64,000 nucleotides of DNA from assembly GCA_025526995.1 (NCBI GenBank), contig JAHLKG010000001.1, positions 682,001-746,000 of the forward strand, given 5' to 3'. Positions 33,832 to 44,953 of this stretch are shown here, one piece after another; the stretch's first letter is position 1, and each line of letters begins with the position of its first letter. Both the position numbers and the translations under genes were made by a program. This stretch comes from Powellomyces hirtus (taxonomy: Eukaryota > Chytridiomycota > Chytridiomycetes > Spizellomycetales > Powellomycetaceae). The notes beneath the pieces were generated by a model. The model saw only the letters and a program-made list of their open reading frames with translations, made no database searches and had not been told where the DNA came from.

Positions 33832-34704
33832 AAAGCCCCCACAACACACACACACCCACACCTCTCTCCATTCACGACGCAACCACATGCTGGCTAGCTA
33901 GCTACACGTCCCCCGCCAACAACCGACCTACCGACCGAACAACTACCCCCACATCATCACATATGTTCCGAACCCCCCTCGGACGCGACACACTGCGTCA
34001 GTCTATTTATTGGCCACAACACGCGCCTTCCCACGTATTTATTTTTCGCCTTACCCTGAGCCCGTCCTCGCACGCGACCGAACCGAAACGCTTTATTTTT
34101 TGACCGCCGCCCCTCCCCTTTTGGACACCCCCCCCCCCCCCCCGCGCTGCTTTTTTTGTGTGAGTGAGTGCAACACCTCCCTCCCCCGGGGTCGATTCAC
34201 ACCCCGCTTCTTTTCTCTGTTCGTTTTTTTTTGTTTTTTTTTTTTTGGTTGGGCTTTACAAACAAACCCTGTACAACCTCCCCTTTTGTGTGTAGAGCAC
34301 CCCCTTGTGTGTTTTGGTGTCGTGAGAGAGAGACACACAGAACTATTTATCGCCGCACGGGACTCTGGCGCGCCCCGAGAAACAAAAACAACCGATACAT
34401 AGGCGGCCCCCTTATCTTGTGTTTTTTTTTTGGGAAATATGAACAAACGAAACAAATAATGTCAGTCAAATGGGGTTGGGTGGGAAATCAGATTTATATA
34501 TTCGCGCATTGTGATTAGTGTGTGCATGGGGTCATTCGGATCGTGCTATGCTATACTATAACTATAAACTATACTATACTATGCCATGTCATTACATACG
34601 GAGGAGGAGGCGGAGGCGGAGGAGGAAGGGAGAAACCTCCCGCTCGCATCTGGTGAGTAAATAATCTATGAGGATATTAGATGTACTCTTTTCTCTATTT
34701 TTTT
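33832..34704. other. Convergent 3' region with homopolymer and TATAC-type simple sequence
   Basis: About 870 bp between stop codons. Contains a run of 16 C (34128-34143), T-runs at about 34225-34245, and an imperfect CTATA repeat at about 34546-34580. No gene seen. Confidence 0.6.
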
Positions 34705-37556
34705 TTATCGAATGGGGGTTTTGCCTTTTGCCATGCGTTCGCGGAGCTTCCTGATGGCGGCCGGGAACGACTTTGCCGCGACCAATCGGCTAATGTTGGC
34801 CGTCTCGCCCTCCACGTTCGCGTCGCCCAACAGGTGGGTGAGAATGCACAGGGACGGGTCTCGCGGGTGCCGTTCGCAAAACACGCCCGAGAGGGCCCCT
34901 TGTTGGTCCTTCTCGACGGCCGGGCCGCCGCCGCCGCGGGCCCCCACGCTCCAGAACGCGCCCAAAACGCTTCCGGAATCAAAATGGCGCGTGTGCGAGA
35001 GAATCACGCCGTGAGAGGATGCTCGTTCCCGCCCGGCCGTCGACACATGGTGGATTTTGGTAGCGGGGTCGAGCTCCTCGATCAGTTTGGCGCTCTCGAT
35101 ATGAGGGTCCGACGACAATGAGCGGCTTTCGAGGGAGGAGACGGCATCAAAGACCGTTTGGACAGTACCCTTCATCGAAGCCACAATCTTGTACTTGAAC
35201 GGTCCTTCCGTGTTGTGGTAAACGTGAACGTCTTGTTCTTTTCCGATCAGAGTCCAGCTCGTCTCCCGCTTATCCAGCTGCGCCATCATGTCCAGGACCA
35301 TCTGCTCTACATCTTGTGTGTAGCGATGTGGGCCGACCGGAAGGGGAGGGGCAGCAGCATCGGTTGCAGCCGGATTGTCAAAGGGAAGGTCGCTCGAGGG
35401 TAGAACGAGTGGGGACACCATCTCGTTGAAAGGCTGCGATGCGGGTAATGATATCCGCGGAGGGCGGCTGGATCTCCAAGCAGTCGTGTTCATCACGTTG
35501 GCGGGAGCAGATGCAGTTTGCTCTGGTGCTTCATTGACGTCAGCATCACCATAGCCGTCGATGATGGCTCCGGTTTCCTGGATCTGAAGCTCCCTTCGCG
35601 AGCTGTACTCTTCCAAGCTTTCCGCGAGCCTTCTGATGGCTTGAGGCGCAATCATGGTCACCATGAGCTTGGAAACCGGACCTTCAAGAGTCATGTGATA
35701 GTTGACATCATGGATATGGGTTAGTCGGCACCTTGGAAAACCATCCACATCATCCGCCATGCGTTCTGCAACGAATCATGCCGCTGTTAGACAACAAAGA
35801 AGCTTTCGCAGCGAAACGTGTTGAAAATGCCATACCGAGCAAGCTTCCGCAAATATTCACGTCGACTTTGATCCCATCAACACTGTCGATACCTTCCCCG
35901 TTCCATTCTACGCCTCTTTGCACCACGAGGGCGCGGTCGTTTCCGAGTGTCCGCCCGTGGAACAAGACGACCATGTCTCTTGAGATGGAAGGGAAGAGTC
36001 CTTTCGTGCGGCTGTATTGAATTCGAGTGGTGGAATCTTCATCGAACGTACTAAATTTGCGTAGAGTTTTCTGGTTCTCCGTGAACGAGTCCCAAGTTAC
36101 GCGAGACTATTTCAACAGTTATATAAGCAGGTGGCAAGGGAATCTGCATCTTAGCAGAGTGCGCAACTTACGTTGATGTCTGACAAGAATTCGTACGCAG
36201 CCTCCAGTGTGGTTCTGAACTCTGCCTCAAACTTCCACGCTTCGCCAATCAGCTTGTGTGCACTCAAGATGTGAGGTACTGGCTCCGTCTGCTGTTCACC
36301 AGCTTGTTCCCACTGCAAATTGTCAGAAGCAAGATGCTGCAATGTCTTGACCATCATTTCAATCTCATTCGTATATTTCGATGGTATAGGTGTGATAGAC
36401 CGTGTAGGGGACGGTTCGCGTGATGGATTAGAAGAGGTAGATAGATAAGACGACGTAGATAGATGAGTAGAATCAGGCAGATGACTAGTCGCCGATAGCA
36501 GAGGGGAGGCCGATAGCAGAGGAGAGGCCGCTGGGATAGGAGAAATGGATGGTGGAAGTGGAGAGGATGAGGAAAGAGGAGCATATGTCGGCGATGTGGT
36601 TATTGAAACGGGGGCAGGCAGAGGTTCGGACGAGACAACAGGAGGAACACTCGTCTGCGCAAAAGGGCTTGGAGGCGCCTCTTCTCTACTAGACGGCTTT
36701 GGAGTAACTGATGCGTCGACTTGCAGCTCTGCGCTGGGTACAGCAGCCGGGGTAGGAAGAGTAGTAGGGATGCGCGATACTGGAGAGTTCTCGAGCGGTT
36801 TTGTTGGTGTTGGTCCCAACGCAGCGGGCTTTGAAACGGTAACGGGTGGTTCTCGAGTGCTTTCGTGATGAAACACAAGCGACTGTTCCGACAAAGAAAC
36901 CTTGACCACATCGACCGGCGATTGACCATGTAGCGGCTGGACTTGTTCGATGGGCGATTGGCCATGTACCGGCTGGACTTGTTCGATGGGCGACGGGCCA
37001 GGTATGGTCTGTACTTTATCGACGGGCGATTGGCCGTACACAGTCTTCACTTGAGCGCTTTGTATTGTGGATTGGGGAGGAGGTGCAGGGATCGTCTTTT
37101 CACCAGGCGGACTCTTCCAAAAGACGCCTCCGCTTCCGGAGATGATGGTTTCGGTGAGCCCCCGTTTGGCCAAGAGCTCGGGAGTGGGCACGGATCCCTT
37201 TTTGGTGCTTCGAGCGGGGCCGAGAACCAGATAGAGCAGAAGGAAGCAAGCCAGTTGGTACATTGTCCGGGCAAAGGACGACACGCCATTGTGACCCAGT
37301 GCTGTTTGGAAGGGGTGGAAAAGGCGTGGGTTAGACCAAGGGAGTCCTGGAGGGATCGACTGCACAGCAATGGAATTTGGGAGGGGGGAGACTGACCCTG
37401 ATCGACGACAATCAATACGGGAGCGACGCAGGCAAACTTTAGTAACAGCGACTTGTTTGACTCGGAGATGGGATCCCGTCTGGGCGTAGTGTGTCTGACG
37501 GAAGCGACCTGGGGGTGCAGCTTCTTGTTTCGCCGATGCGGCAGTGGCAGGCCCAT
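34705..37556 (-). CDS. Membrane-anchored protein with two START-type lipid-transfer domains
   Basis: Exon order on the minus strand: ATG at 37556 to about 37396; about 37303-36174; then about 36106-35836; and 35766-34705, with phases that close. The N-terminus has two hydrophobic segments (LLLKFACVAPVLIVVD and ACFLLLYLVLGPA) separated by a short loop. A Ser/Pro/Thr-rich region of about 300 residues follows, including four to five repeats of the type GQSPIEQVQPVH (about 36900-37040). A START-like domain spans the next exons (AWKFEAEFRTTLEAAYEFL... SRVTWDSFTENQKTLRKF... RDMVVLFHGR... CRLTHIHDVNYHMTLEGPVS). A second one follows: VHVYHNTEGPFKYKIVASMK, then VILSHTRHFDSG and CILTHLLGDANVEGE. START domains carry sterols or lipids between membranes. 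The anchor plus two START units suggests lipid exchange at a contact site (inference). Confidence 0.78.
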
Positions 37557-38432
37557 GTTTGTGAGCTGCGAGCGGTTGACTTTGACAATCCGAAGCGAAA
37601 CGCAAACGACAGCTCCAGCTACTGTACGGGTGCAGATGCCGCAACGACAAGGCGCCCGCCCGTCAGTGTTACTATTAATCCTAATTAGGGAATGACATCC
37701 TTAATGAACACACGAGTGTGTCATCAGCGAGTGAAAGAAGCGCGAAAAGAACGGCCTCCCACGTGCTATATCTATCCCTCATAGACTCCCATCCACTGAC
37801 TGACTGACTACGTAGATATAGGGTGCTCTCATTCTCTCATTCTCTCAGTCAGTCAGTCAGTCAATCAATGAATGAATGAAAGAACGAGACGAAACTGCAG
37901 TCACTCTCTCTCTCTCTCTCTCCCTCCATCCCACAATCATCATCATCCTATCTATGGCTCCTCCCTACATGTAGGTTGATGAGGAACATGGATGCTACTC
38001 CTGGGCAGCCTATAATCAGTCAGGGTCATTCATTCATTCATTCAGAGACAGAACAGATGCCAAGAGCGAAAGAAGGAAAGAGGGAAAGAGGGAGGACGAG
38101 GGGAGAGCGAGAGATCCATGATAGTCAGTAAGTCACGTGCATAGAGTAGGTAGACTGTGATCGATCGTGTGGGAGGCCGTTAATGACAGTCAGTCTGGGA
38201 TAGTATTACCGTAAGGGCTTTGTGATTAGTGAATGTCCCGAATTGAGGCGCTTTCACGACCCGCCCTAAATTTAGCTCAACCCCACTCCCTCTCGCGTTC
38301 ATCCCGACATCCCCACCGTCCACATTCCACCGTCGACACTGCTCAACGATTGTGAATTCCCACCGTCTTAACTTCACCGTTGATAGAGAGACACATCCCC
38401 CCCCCCATCGGCCCTCTTTCCCCTGCAACATC
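37557..38432. promoter_or_regulatory. Divergent promoter region with TGAC-repeat inverted repeat
   Basis: About 875 bp between START-protein and epsin genes. It contains a (CTGA)n / (TCAG)n inverted repeat (37796-37862), ATTCATTCA and CTCT microsatellites, and a purine-rich stretch at about 38060-38115. No credible open frame. Confidence 0.55.
37796..37862. repeat. Inverted repeat made of TGAC tetranucleotides
   Basis: CTGACTGACTGACT at 37796-37809 is complementary to AGTCAGTCAGTCAG within 37846-37862. The arms are about 14 bp with a loop of about 37 nt, so the region can form a hairpin or cruciform. CTCT and ATTCTCTC simple sequence fills the loop. Confidence 0.75.
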
Positions 38433-40049
38433 ATGGACCTGGACAAGCTGAGAGGAATGGTCGACGTGTACAGCATCACCTCCATGGTCAACAAGGTCAA
38501 GAATGCCGTCTACAACTACACAGAGATGGAGATAAAGGTCAGAGACGCCACAAACAACGAGCCCTGGGGCGCAAGCTCAACCCTCATGCAAGAAATCGCA
38601 ACCGGAACCAGCCACTACACCCACTTTAACGAAATCATGGACACAATCTACAGCCGCTTCACCGAAAAGACGGGCTCCGAATGGCGCCAGATTTACAAGG
38701 CCCTGCAGCTGCTCGACTATCTCATCAAAAACGGCTCCGAACGCGTCATTGACACCGTCAGAGACCGCATCTACGAGCTAAAGGCCCTGCGCAGCTTCCA
38801 GTATGTCGACGAAAAGGGCAAAGACCAGGGCATCAACGTGCGCCATCGCGCAAAGGAGATTGGCGAACTGCTGGGCGACAATGAAAAGATAAAAGCCGAG
38901 CGCAAAAAGGCAAAGGAAAATCGCCAAAAGTACACGGGCATGGCCTCCACCGGTAGCTACAGCTCCGCCTCAAAGTACGCTGGTTATGGCTCCGAAAGCA
39001 TGTCCTATCATAACTCGGGCGGCAGCTATGGAGGATACGGAGGAGGAGGAGGAGGCAGCAGCGGCGGCGGCGGCGGCGGCTTCCGAGATGATGACGACGC
39101 CACTCCCACTAGGTCCACCTACCCCGATTCATCATCTCGTTCATCTGCTCCTCCCAAACCGGCTGCTCCAGTGGTTGCCGCCGCAAAGCCTGCTGCCCCA
39201 GCTACTGTAGTAGATTTGCTGGACATTGGAAATAGCGATTGGGGCGCGTTTTCCGGGAACACGCAGAACAACGCTGCCACCACCACCAAAGCAGCCGCTG
39301 CTCCGGCCCCGCTAGCAGACGACTTTGCCGACTTTCAAAGTGCGCCGCCTGCCGGAAACCAAACATCCTTCACCCCTGCACCGTCGCAAGGCTTTGCAGG
39401 TTTTCAAGCCCCGCCCGCCCAGAAGCCAATGGGTGGCAACAACAGTGGTTTCGCCGCCTTTGGAGCCTTTGCACCATCACAGCCAGCAGCCCCCAAAGCT
39501 CCTACCAACCCAGGGGCAAACTATGATCTCCTCGGCGGGTTCGGAAGCTCCGTGTCCTCTGCGCCGCAGACCAACACCACCACCACCAGCGCATCTGCGG
39601 GCGGCTTTGGTGGTCTTCAGCCATTTACTTCCTCGACGCCAAGAACGGCATCGTCGTCCGGATTTGGGCAAAGCTCAGCGATGATGATGGGCAACCACCA
39701 CCAGCCCATGCTCGTTGCCACACCCGCCATCCATCAAAAATCGAAAAACGACGCCTTCTCCAAACTCGTCTCTCTGGACGCCACCGCGCTCTCGGGCGGC
39801 GGGAAACGCGAGGAATCCACGGGCCCCAGTCTGAACTCGATGGGCGGGCCTGCGCAGCCGGCCTTTGGCCACTTTGCGCAATTCAACAGCGCCGCACCAA
39901 CCCCCGCTTCTCAATCCATGGGGAATAACATAAACAACAGCAACAACATCAACAACAACCCCATGGCGAGTGGATTCCAACCCTTTGCCGGAGCATTCCA
40001 GTCTCCCGCAAACCAGCAGCAGAACCGACAGCAGGAGTCGTTGTTTTGA
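38433..40049 (+). CDS. Epsin-like clathrin adaptor, Ent3/epsinR type
   Basis: A single-exon gene of 538 residues. The ENTH domain occupies about residues 15-150 (KVKNAVYNYTEMEIKVRDAT, then NNEPWGASSTLMQEIA, YKALQLLDYLIKNGSERV, FQYVDEKGKDQGINVRHRAK), which is characteristic of the epsinR/Ent3 branch that binds PI4P at the trans-Golgi/endosome. The rest is disordered: a Gly-rich patch (about 205-225), then SDWGAF, DFADFQSAP, FAGFQAP and FAAFGAF. The latter aromatic repeats fit the acidic-Phe motifs that bind clathrin-adaptor ear domains. An Asn/Gln-rich end follows. ATG is preceded by a C-run and in-frame leader codons from 38352. SEC13, RabGGTase beta and STELLO in the same window share the secretory theme, but no co-regulation is implied. 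Confidence 0.94.
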   Translation: MDLDKLRGMVDVYSITSMVNKVKNAVYNYTEMEIKVRDATNNEPWGASSTLMQEIATGTSHYTHFNEIMDTIYSRFTEKTGSEWRQIYKALQLLDYLIKNGSERVIDTVRDRIYELKALRSFQYVDEKGKDQGINVRHRAKEIGELLGDNEKIKAERKKAKENRQKYTGMASTGSYSSASKYAGYGSESMSYHNSGGSYGGYGGGGGGSSGGGGGGFRDDDDATPTRSTYPDSSSRSSAPPKPAAPVVAAAKPAAPATVVDLLDIGNSDWGAFSGNTQNNAATTTKAAAAPAPLADDFADFQSAPPAGNQTSFTPAPSQGFAGFQAPPAQKPMGGNNSGFAAFGAFAPSQPAAPKAPTNPGANYDLLGGFGSSVSSAPQTNTTTTSASAGGFGGLQPFTSSTPRTASSSGFGQSSAMMMGNHHQPMLVATPAIHQKSKNDAFSKLVSLDATALSGGGKREESTGPSLNSMGGPAQPAFGHFAQFNSAAPTPASQSMGNNINNSNNINNNPMASGFQPFAGAFQSPANQQQNRQQESLF

Positions 40050-40354
40050 CGATTTTGACACTGGATTTAGAAAACAAACATTTCTTGTAAAATGTAACAA
40101 AAACACACACGAGGGTTTCGCTGCATCTCGCCTTCCATCTCTGCTTTTCCGCACATTATATTGCGCCTTCATTCTAAATCTTTTCACTCAGAATGTCCAG
40201 ACCCGGCAACAGATCGCTACTTATCTCGCCGACTCTGCTCCCTACTCTAATGTCCATATTCTATTCGACAAGCCTATAGCTTTTCCGACATTCCACACAA
40301 AACACAAAAAAAAAAAAAACACGCTATATATACATATACAGCTTCGATTGTGAA
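40050..40354. other. Short convergent 3' spacer
   Basis: 305 bp between epsin and RabGGTase beta stop codons; A-run of 13 at about 40306. Nothing else. Confidence 0.5.
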
Positions 40355-40599
40355 CTAGGAGGAGGCCTCTCGCGACTGGATGTTCCGCCGGTTCGGAATC
40401 TGGTCGGTTACATACTTGGGCATGCAGTATCTCGGATCCACGGGTTTGAGTCCGGGATACCCGAGCAGCGCCAGGCCGGCGACGCCAAACAGCATGTGGA
40501 ACACGTCCGGATAGTCTCCGGGTCGGTCGGCGATGCCGCCGGTTTCCGCATCCTGTGCAATGAGCGGGGTGTTTGTAAGGCGAGACTTGAAGCTTGAAC

Positions 40600-40645
<46 letters not shown>

Positions 40646-42101
40646 TGTGAGCCCAGTATGAATTGAATCAGGCTGTCCTTGTTGATCCAATGTATGCGAT
40701 CCAGAATGGACAAGGCGGAAAGGACCCACCACGAGTAGCAGACCTAAGGGTGAGAGGCAGCCAAGCAAGCAAGTCTGCGATCAGTTCACAGTGACTCGGG
40801 GGGAACAAGAACAAACGCACACACGCAAGGGCCCCCGGGCACCACTACGCCCGCGGGACGGAACGCGAACGCAAGGCAACATCACTCGGATCCATACATA
40901 CATCCTCAAGCTTCTCTGGCCGTCCGTTGAGCCCCCCGTTCTTGAGCTGCCGTTCCGCCAACCACCACCCCAGTTTATCAGCCTCCACAATCTCCAACGC
41001 GTCGACAATGGCCAAAGCGCCGACGCAGCAAAAGACTAGATTAGATAGACGCAAAGAAGGGGGAGAAACAAGACCGAAAAATTCAATGCTGAGAAAGGTG
41101 GGGGGTTGGGGGTAAAACTGGATATGATAACACCGGGCCGCACTCACTCTGTCCCGCATGCGACTCTGCCCCGGGGGTGCTCCCAAACCCGCCATCAAAG
41201 TTGCGACACGCCTCAATAAACCGCACGGCCATCGGCACGTTGACCGCATCGAGCCGGTCCAGCAGCGACAGAGCCGCGAGCGCAATGTACGAGAAGCGCG
41301 TGTCGACTTCGCCCCATGCGTCGCCCGTGAACGATCCATCGGGGTTCGCGCGAGACTGGATGACTGGGCGCGGCGGCAAGCGCGGGGGAAAAAAAAAGAT
41401 ACCAAATGAAATGGGCGCATGTGTCAGTCAGCCCCAGCTCGCTGTTTTCATAGCGAACGCATCTCGTACCCCCCTATTCGGTATGATTCGACCCCCTTAC
41501 ATGCTGTGATTGCGGATCTATCCAGTCGGTCTACAGCGTCCAGCATCACCATAATTTGCACAGCGCTCAACGTGTAGATGAGGTGCGAGTCGTGTTCCAC
41601 ACTTCCGCCAAACCCGCCTGCGCAAGGGGGGGACAAAGTGTAAGACGAGCGCCCGACCGAGGTGTTCAACTATTTTGCACCACCCCCCCAAAAAGCAATA
41701 ATGTTGTTACAGCAAAAATGGTGTACCATCTTTGTTCTGACACGAGAGCACGAACGCAATCACATCGTCTCGGTTCAAGTCGTCCTTATGGTTCATCAAA
41801 TCCAGGGACGTCAAGGCCCAGTAAACTCCTGTTGTGGGGCGCACACCGTCAGTATCGCCATCTCATTCATCTAGTGATGCGACGGGGGCAGACATACCAT
41901 TGAGTCGAAGCTGCTCGCTGGCCCAATACTCGAACTCATCCTTCTTCTGTTCAAGTGAGCAAGTATTCTTGTTAAGCATGTGCGGTCCGTGGTGCACCTT
42001 ACGGTAATGACGATGAGTTGGGGGCTCCATACCTTGTCGAGGCCAAGAATGAATTGCACGTGCAGGTCCAGCAGGAACTTTGATGGGACTTCTTGAGCCA
42101 T
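40355..42101 (-). CDS. Rab geranylgeranyltransferase beta subunit (type II GGTase)
   Basis: RabGGTase adds two geranylgeranyl groups to Rab GTPases presented by REP. Multiple exons read from ATG at 42101 ([18 protein letters not shown]) to the stop at 40357-40355. In order: [15 protein letters not shown], the internal [20 protein letters not shown] repeat, [57 protein letters not shown], and [20 protein letters not shown]. The zinc ligands Asp and Cys are in EDVCYSWW and the His in DVFHMLFG. The (G)GF repeats match a six-barrel prenyltransferase beta fold. The last intron begins GTAAAA and carries a homopolymer (separate feature). The gene name BET2 is used in yeasts. Confidence 0.94.
40602..40642. 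repeat. 41-nt poly-T (poly-A on the coding strand) inside a RabGGTase beta intron
   Basis: An uninterrupted run of 41 T on the plus strand. On the coding strand it starts directly after the GT of the 5' splice site following the exon end LGSQ, so the intron is mostly poly-A near its 5' end. Confidence 0.9.
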
Positions 42102-42675
42102 TTGTCTTTGGTTCAGGTCAGCAGGGAAAATGAGCGATACAGGCGAGTTCCGCTTGCAATTCTGTGTGTGGGGCGGAATGTGTACGGGCAAGATGCTGTC
42201 AAAAGCAAACTGACAGGACCAGCCACATGAGCAACGGGCAGCATGACGCGCGCGTTTTCTGGGGCAGTATCCATATTTTCAAAAACTGTTGGTCTTCAGT
42301 GAAGCAACCGTCTATGTTACACTATGCTAGTCTACGTTTCATCAGCGCGTGAGATATCCTTGTGTAGGGTAGGCCGCTCGTTTGCGCCCCGGAGCCGCCG
42401 GACGGTTGGAGGCGGCTGACAAGCTGGATGGGATAGGCTCAAACAAGTCCTGACAAGAATGTGTTGGACTTGGGGAGACCACTCTCCGCGGCTAATAGGT
42501 ATTCCCGATTGCAAGTAACCGAGCGCAATGAGCAGCACGGAGCCGCCATTGTATCCAAGCCCATGGTTCATTGGATCGACTGTTGAGGACTGGGTGATGC
42601 CCGCTATTCCACCAACACACAGACCCGGTTCGTCGACTCCAGTCGTGCGGGGATACAGGTACGCATGTGTACCAA
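42102..42675. other. Spacer between RabGGTase beta and the CCDC137-like gene
   Basis: 574 bp between two minus-strand genes. Open frames are short and not recognisable. Promoter of the prenyltransferase expected here. Confidence 0.45.
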
Positions 42676-43661
42676 TCAATCCGACTCCTCATCCGATCCG
42701 TCTTCGCGCTCACGAGTGCTGCCCCCGGCGGCACCTTTCATTGCTCGGTAATGAGCGATTGCTTTGTCTCTAGCCGCTGTGATGGCGATCCGCTCGACCT
42801 CGGGAAGTGTCTTCAGCTTGCGCTTCCGGCCAATGGATTTTGGTTCGGAAGAGTCAGTTCGTGCAGCAGCCTCGTCCTGGTCTGATCCGTCACTAGGATC
42901 AGATGATGCTTGCTGTTGCGCTTTGGCGGCTTGGAACTTGTGCAGCGCAGCAATAGCGGCAGCCTATGAGAGAACGATTGAGCAACACATTTATGGCACG
43001 AAATGGCGGCCTTCATCCTAACAAACGTACATTTCCTCCTCGTTGCTTCGGTATGGCTGTTATAGATGGCGGTTGCATCGCCACAACCCCAAACTTGATA
43101 TCATCCTTGGCCGCCAGACGCTCCTGCTCATCCGCCGAATCTTCGCCTTTCGATTTAGTCGATCCTTTCTGCTTTCGCACTTTCAGCCACGTCTTCTTCT
43201 TTTGTCGCGTTTTGCTCGTGCTTTGCACAGCGGCATTGACGGAGGCCCGGACGCTGTCGTCTATTCGCCGATTGTATTCGCCGAGCGACTCACCAGGGTT
43301 GCGCGGTGCAAACTGCAGGGAGAAGCATGTGAGCCACCATGATGCAAGGATAAAACCGGCAAGGTCAAGCTAATCCAAGCATACCTTTGATGTCGATTTG
43401 GGGGCTACACAACGGTGAGAGCTTCAATAACGATGGAAAGAAACGCTGAAACAACGGGCGCTTAGCCTCACCAGTCGAGGTTGTTTTGGGCACTTCTTTC
43501 TTATTAGCTTTCGAAAACTTTTGAGCCGCCAAAATCGTGCGATATTTGGCCGGCATGTCGCTTTGCACTTTCGAGTCTTTCGCTTTCTTGAGGTCAAGGT
43601 CTCGCGGGGCGCTGGTCTTGGTGACAGCGCCTTTGGATGGTGCCGTGCGTTTTTTAGCCAT
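42676..43661 (-). CDS. Basic, CCDC137-like nucleolar/ribosome-biogenesis protein
   Basis: ATG at 43661 begins a Lys/Ala-rich exon (MAKKRTAPSKGAVTK) ending at a GTGAGG donor. A 20-nt microexon (CCCCCAAATCGACATCAAAG) between two short introns restores the phase and codes APKSTSK. The next exon starts FAPRNPGESLGEYNRRIDDS, then continues with a very Lys-rich stretch (SKTRQKKKTWLKVRKQK). The last exon begins AAAIAALHKFQAAKAQQQ and ends in an Asp/Glu/Ser tail, stop 42678-42676. The PGES...YNRR motif and basic coiled region resemble CCDC137/ribosome-biogenesis factors, with nuclear localisation signals evident. The assignment is tentative. Confidence 0.6.
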
Positions 43662-43872
43662 CGCTGGTGGAGTATGAATGTGAAATAGCGTGGTAATTCG
43701 GTGGGAATCCTGCAAGTGTTAAGAACATGAAAACTTTTTGACAAGAACGCGGCTTACGTACAGGATAAGGAATGCGCGCAGCAATCACCTTCATCCGACT
43801 CCTCCAACTGCCATTGCGATTGGACCATCATCATCCGCTATAAGAGCAAAGCACCTCTTTCACATTGTTTTC

Positions 43873-44712
43873 ATGGTCCCCGATGGTGACTCTTTGGCCG
43901 CCAAGTTCCAGGCGGATGCCTTGAGCTATCTTGAAGCCTCGAAAGGCTCCAATAACCCATGGACGCTGGTGAACCATTGGCAAATTGTCAAAACCATTTT
44001 CGTGAGAACGAAAGCGCTCTAATTCAGAGGATGGGATTTGCAGGCAGTGCATGGCTCTCACTCCTTTCTCAAGAACGTCGTCCGTGTACGCCGCGAGGAA
44101 ACCCAAGCTGGTGTACTTTCTCAAGGCGAAGGTCAGCCCGTTTGCGTGCCGTTTAGGGCACAACCGCCTTCCGTTTTGCATCACTGTAATATGAAGCCAC
44201 TTTTTTGGTGATTAGAACTCGCGGAAGAGATGCACGAGGAACACGATCAGGGAGCGCTGCCATGCTCGAGTCGTGATCAAGACATCAATGTCGAGTTTCA
44301 TGTGATCTATTCCCAAACTTGGCAAGTCCCGGTCATGTACTTTAGCGCATGGACAGCGTCCGGTTCGCCTTTGTCTCTGGATGAGCTGAAGGCGGTGATA
44401 AAGGGAGGACTCCCTGAAATTGATGAACAATTTCGAACCGAATACGGCATGCCGGTCGTGTCGCAACAGGTTAGCGCAATGCCAAGATTCCAAGCCAGTG
44501 ACAAGGTTCTTATGCAATGATGCGCCCAGGATCATCCGGTTCTGGGTGTCCCGTTCTTCACTATCCACCCATGTCAAACAGCCGCGCTGCTCAAGGAGCT
44601 TACAGCAGAGTCAAATGATCCAGCACTCAACCCACTGATGTCGTGGATGAGTGTGATGGGAACGGTCTTCCATCCTTTACCTCTGATCAACCTCTCATAT
44701 TTCCAACGGTAA
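43873..44712 (+). CDS. ATG10: ATG10, E2-like enzyme for ATG12-ATG5 conjugation
   Basis: Atg10 receives Atg12 from Atg7 on its catalytic Cys and passes it to a Lys of Atg5 during autophagosome formation. Exons 43873-43968, 44044-44131, 44216-44469 and 44530-44712 close in phase, 206 residues. Diagnostic features are FHVIYSQTWQVPVMYFSAW (the beta-hairpin that binds Atg5) and SLDELKAVIKGGLPEIDEQF. QDHPVLGVPFFTIHPCQT carries the catalytic Cys in the HPC motif and spans the last splice junction. The end has MSVMGTVFHPLPL, as in other Atg10 proteins. The first exon starts with MVPDGDSLAAKFQADALSYL, where the family has its first helix; I see no better upstream ATG. Confidence 0.92.
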
Positions 44713-44953
44713 CACGATGCGATATTTGATTCAGACGTTTGTTATACGTTTACATACATGCAAGATTCAAAATCAACTGTTTTGGTGTGCTCGCAGATAT
44801 TGATGTCCCGTTTGGCTTGACCATCGGCGCGTGAGACTTTCCCGATCCCAATGTTTCGGCCTATAATGCCGGGCAGCCCAGGTCTACTTTTCTACTACTC
44901 TTTGCAAACAAAGATTCGGCGTATGAATACGATGGCAAGACCCACAACGTTTA

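Noticed and set aside
34128..34250. C16 and T-runs that might be a telomeric or transposon remnant
   Set aside because: No repeat unit, no terminal repeats; fits a 3' UTR/intergenic simple-sequence patch.
42332..42734. Minus-strand open frames upstream of the RabGGTase beta start
   Set aside because: Possible extra exons of neighbours, but neither phases nor motifs support them.
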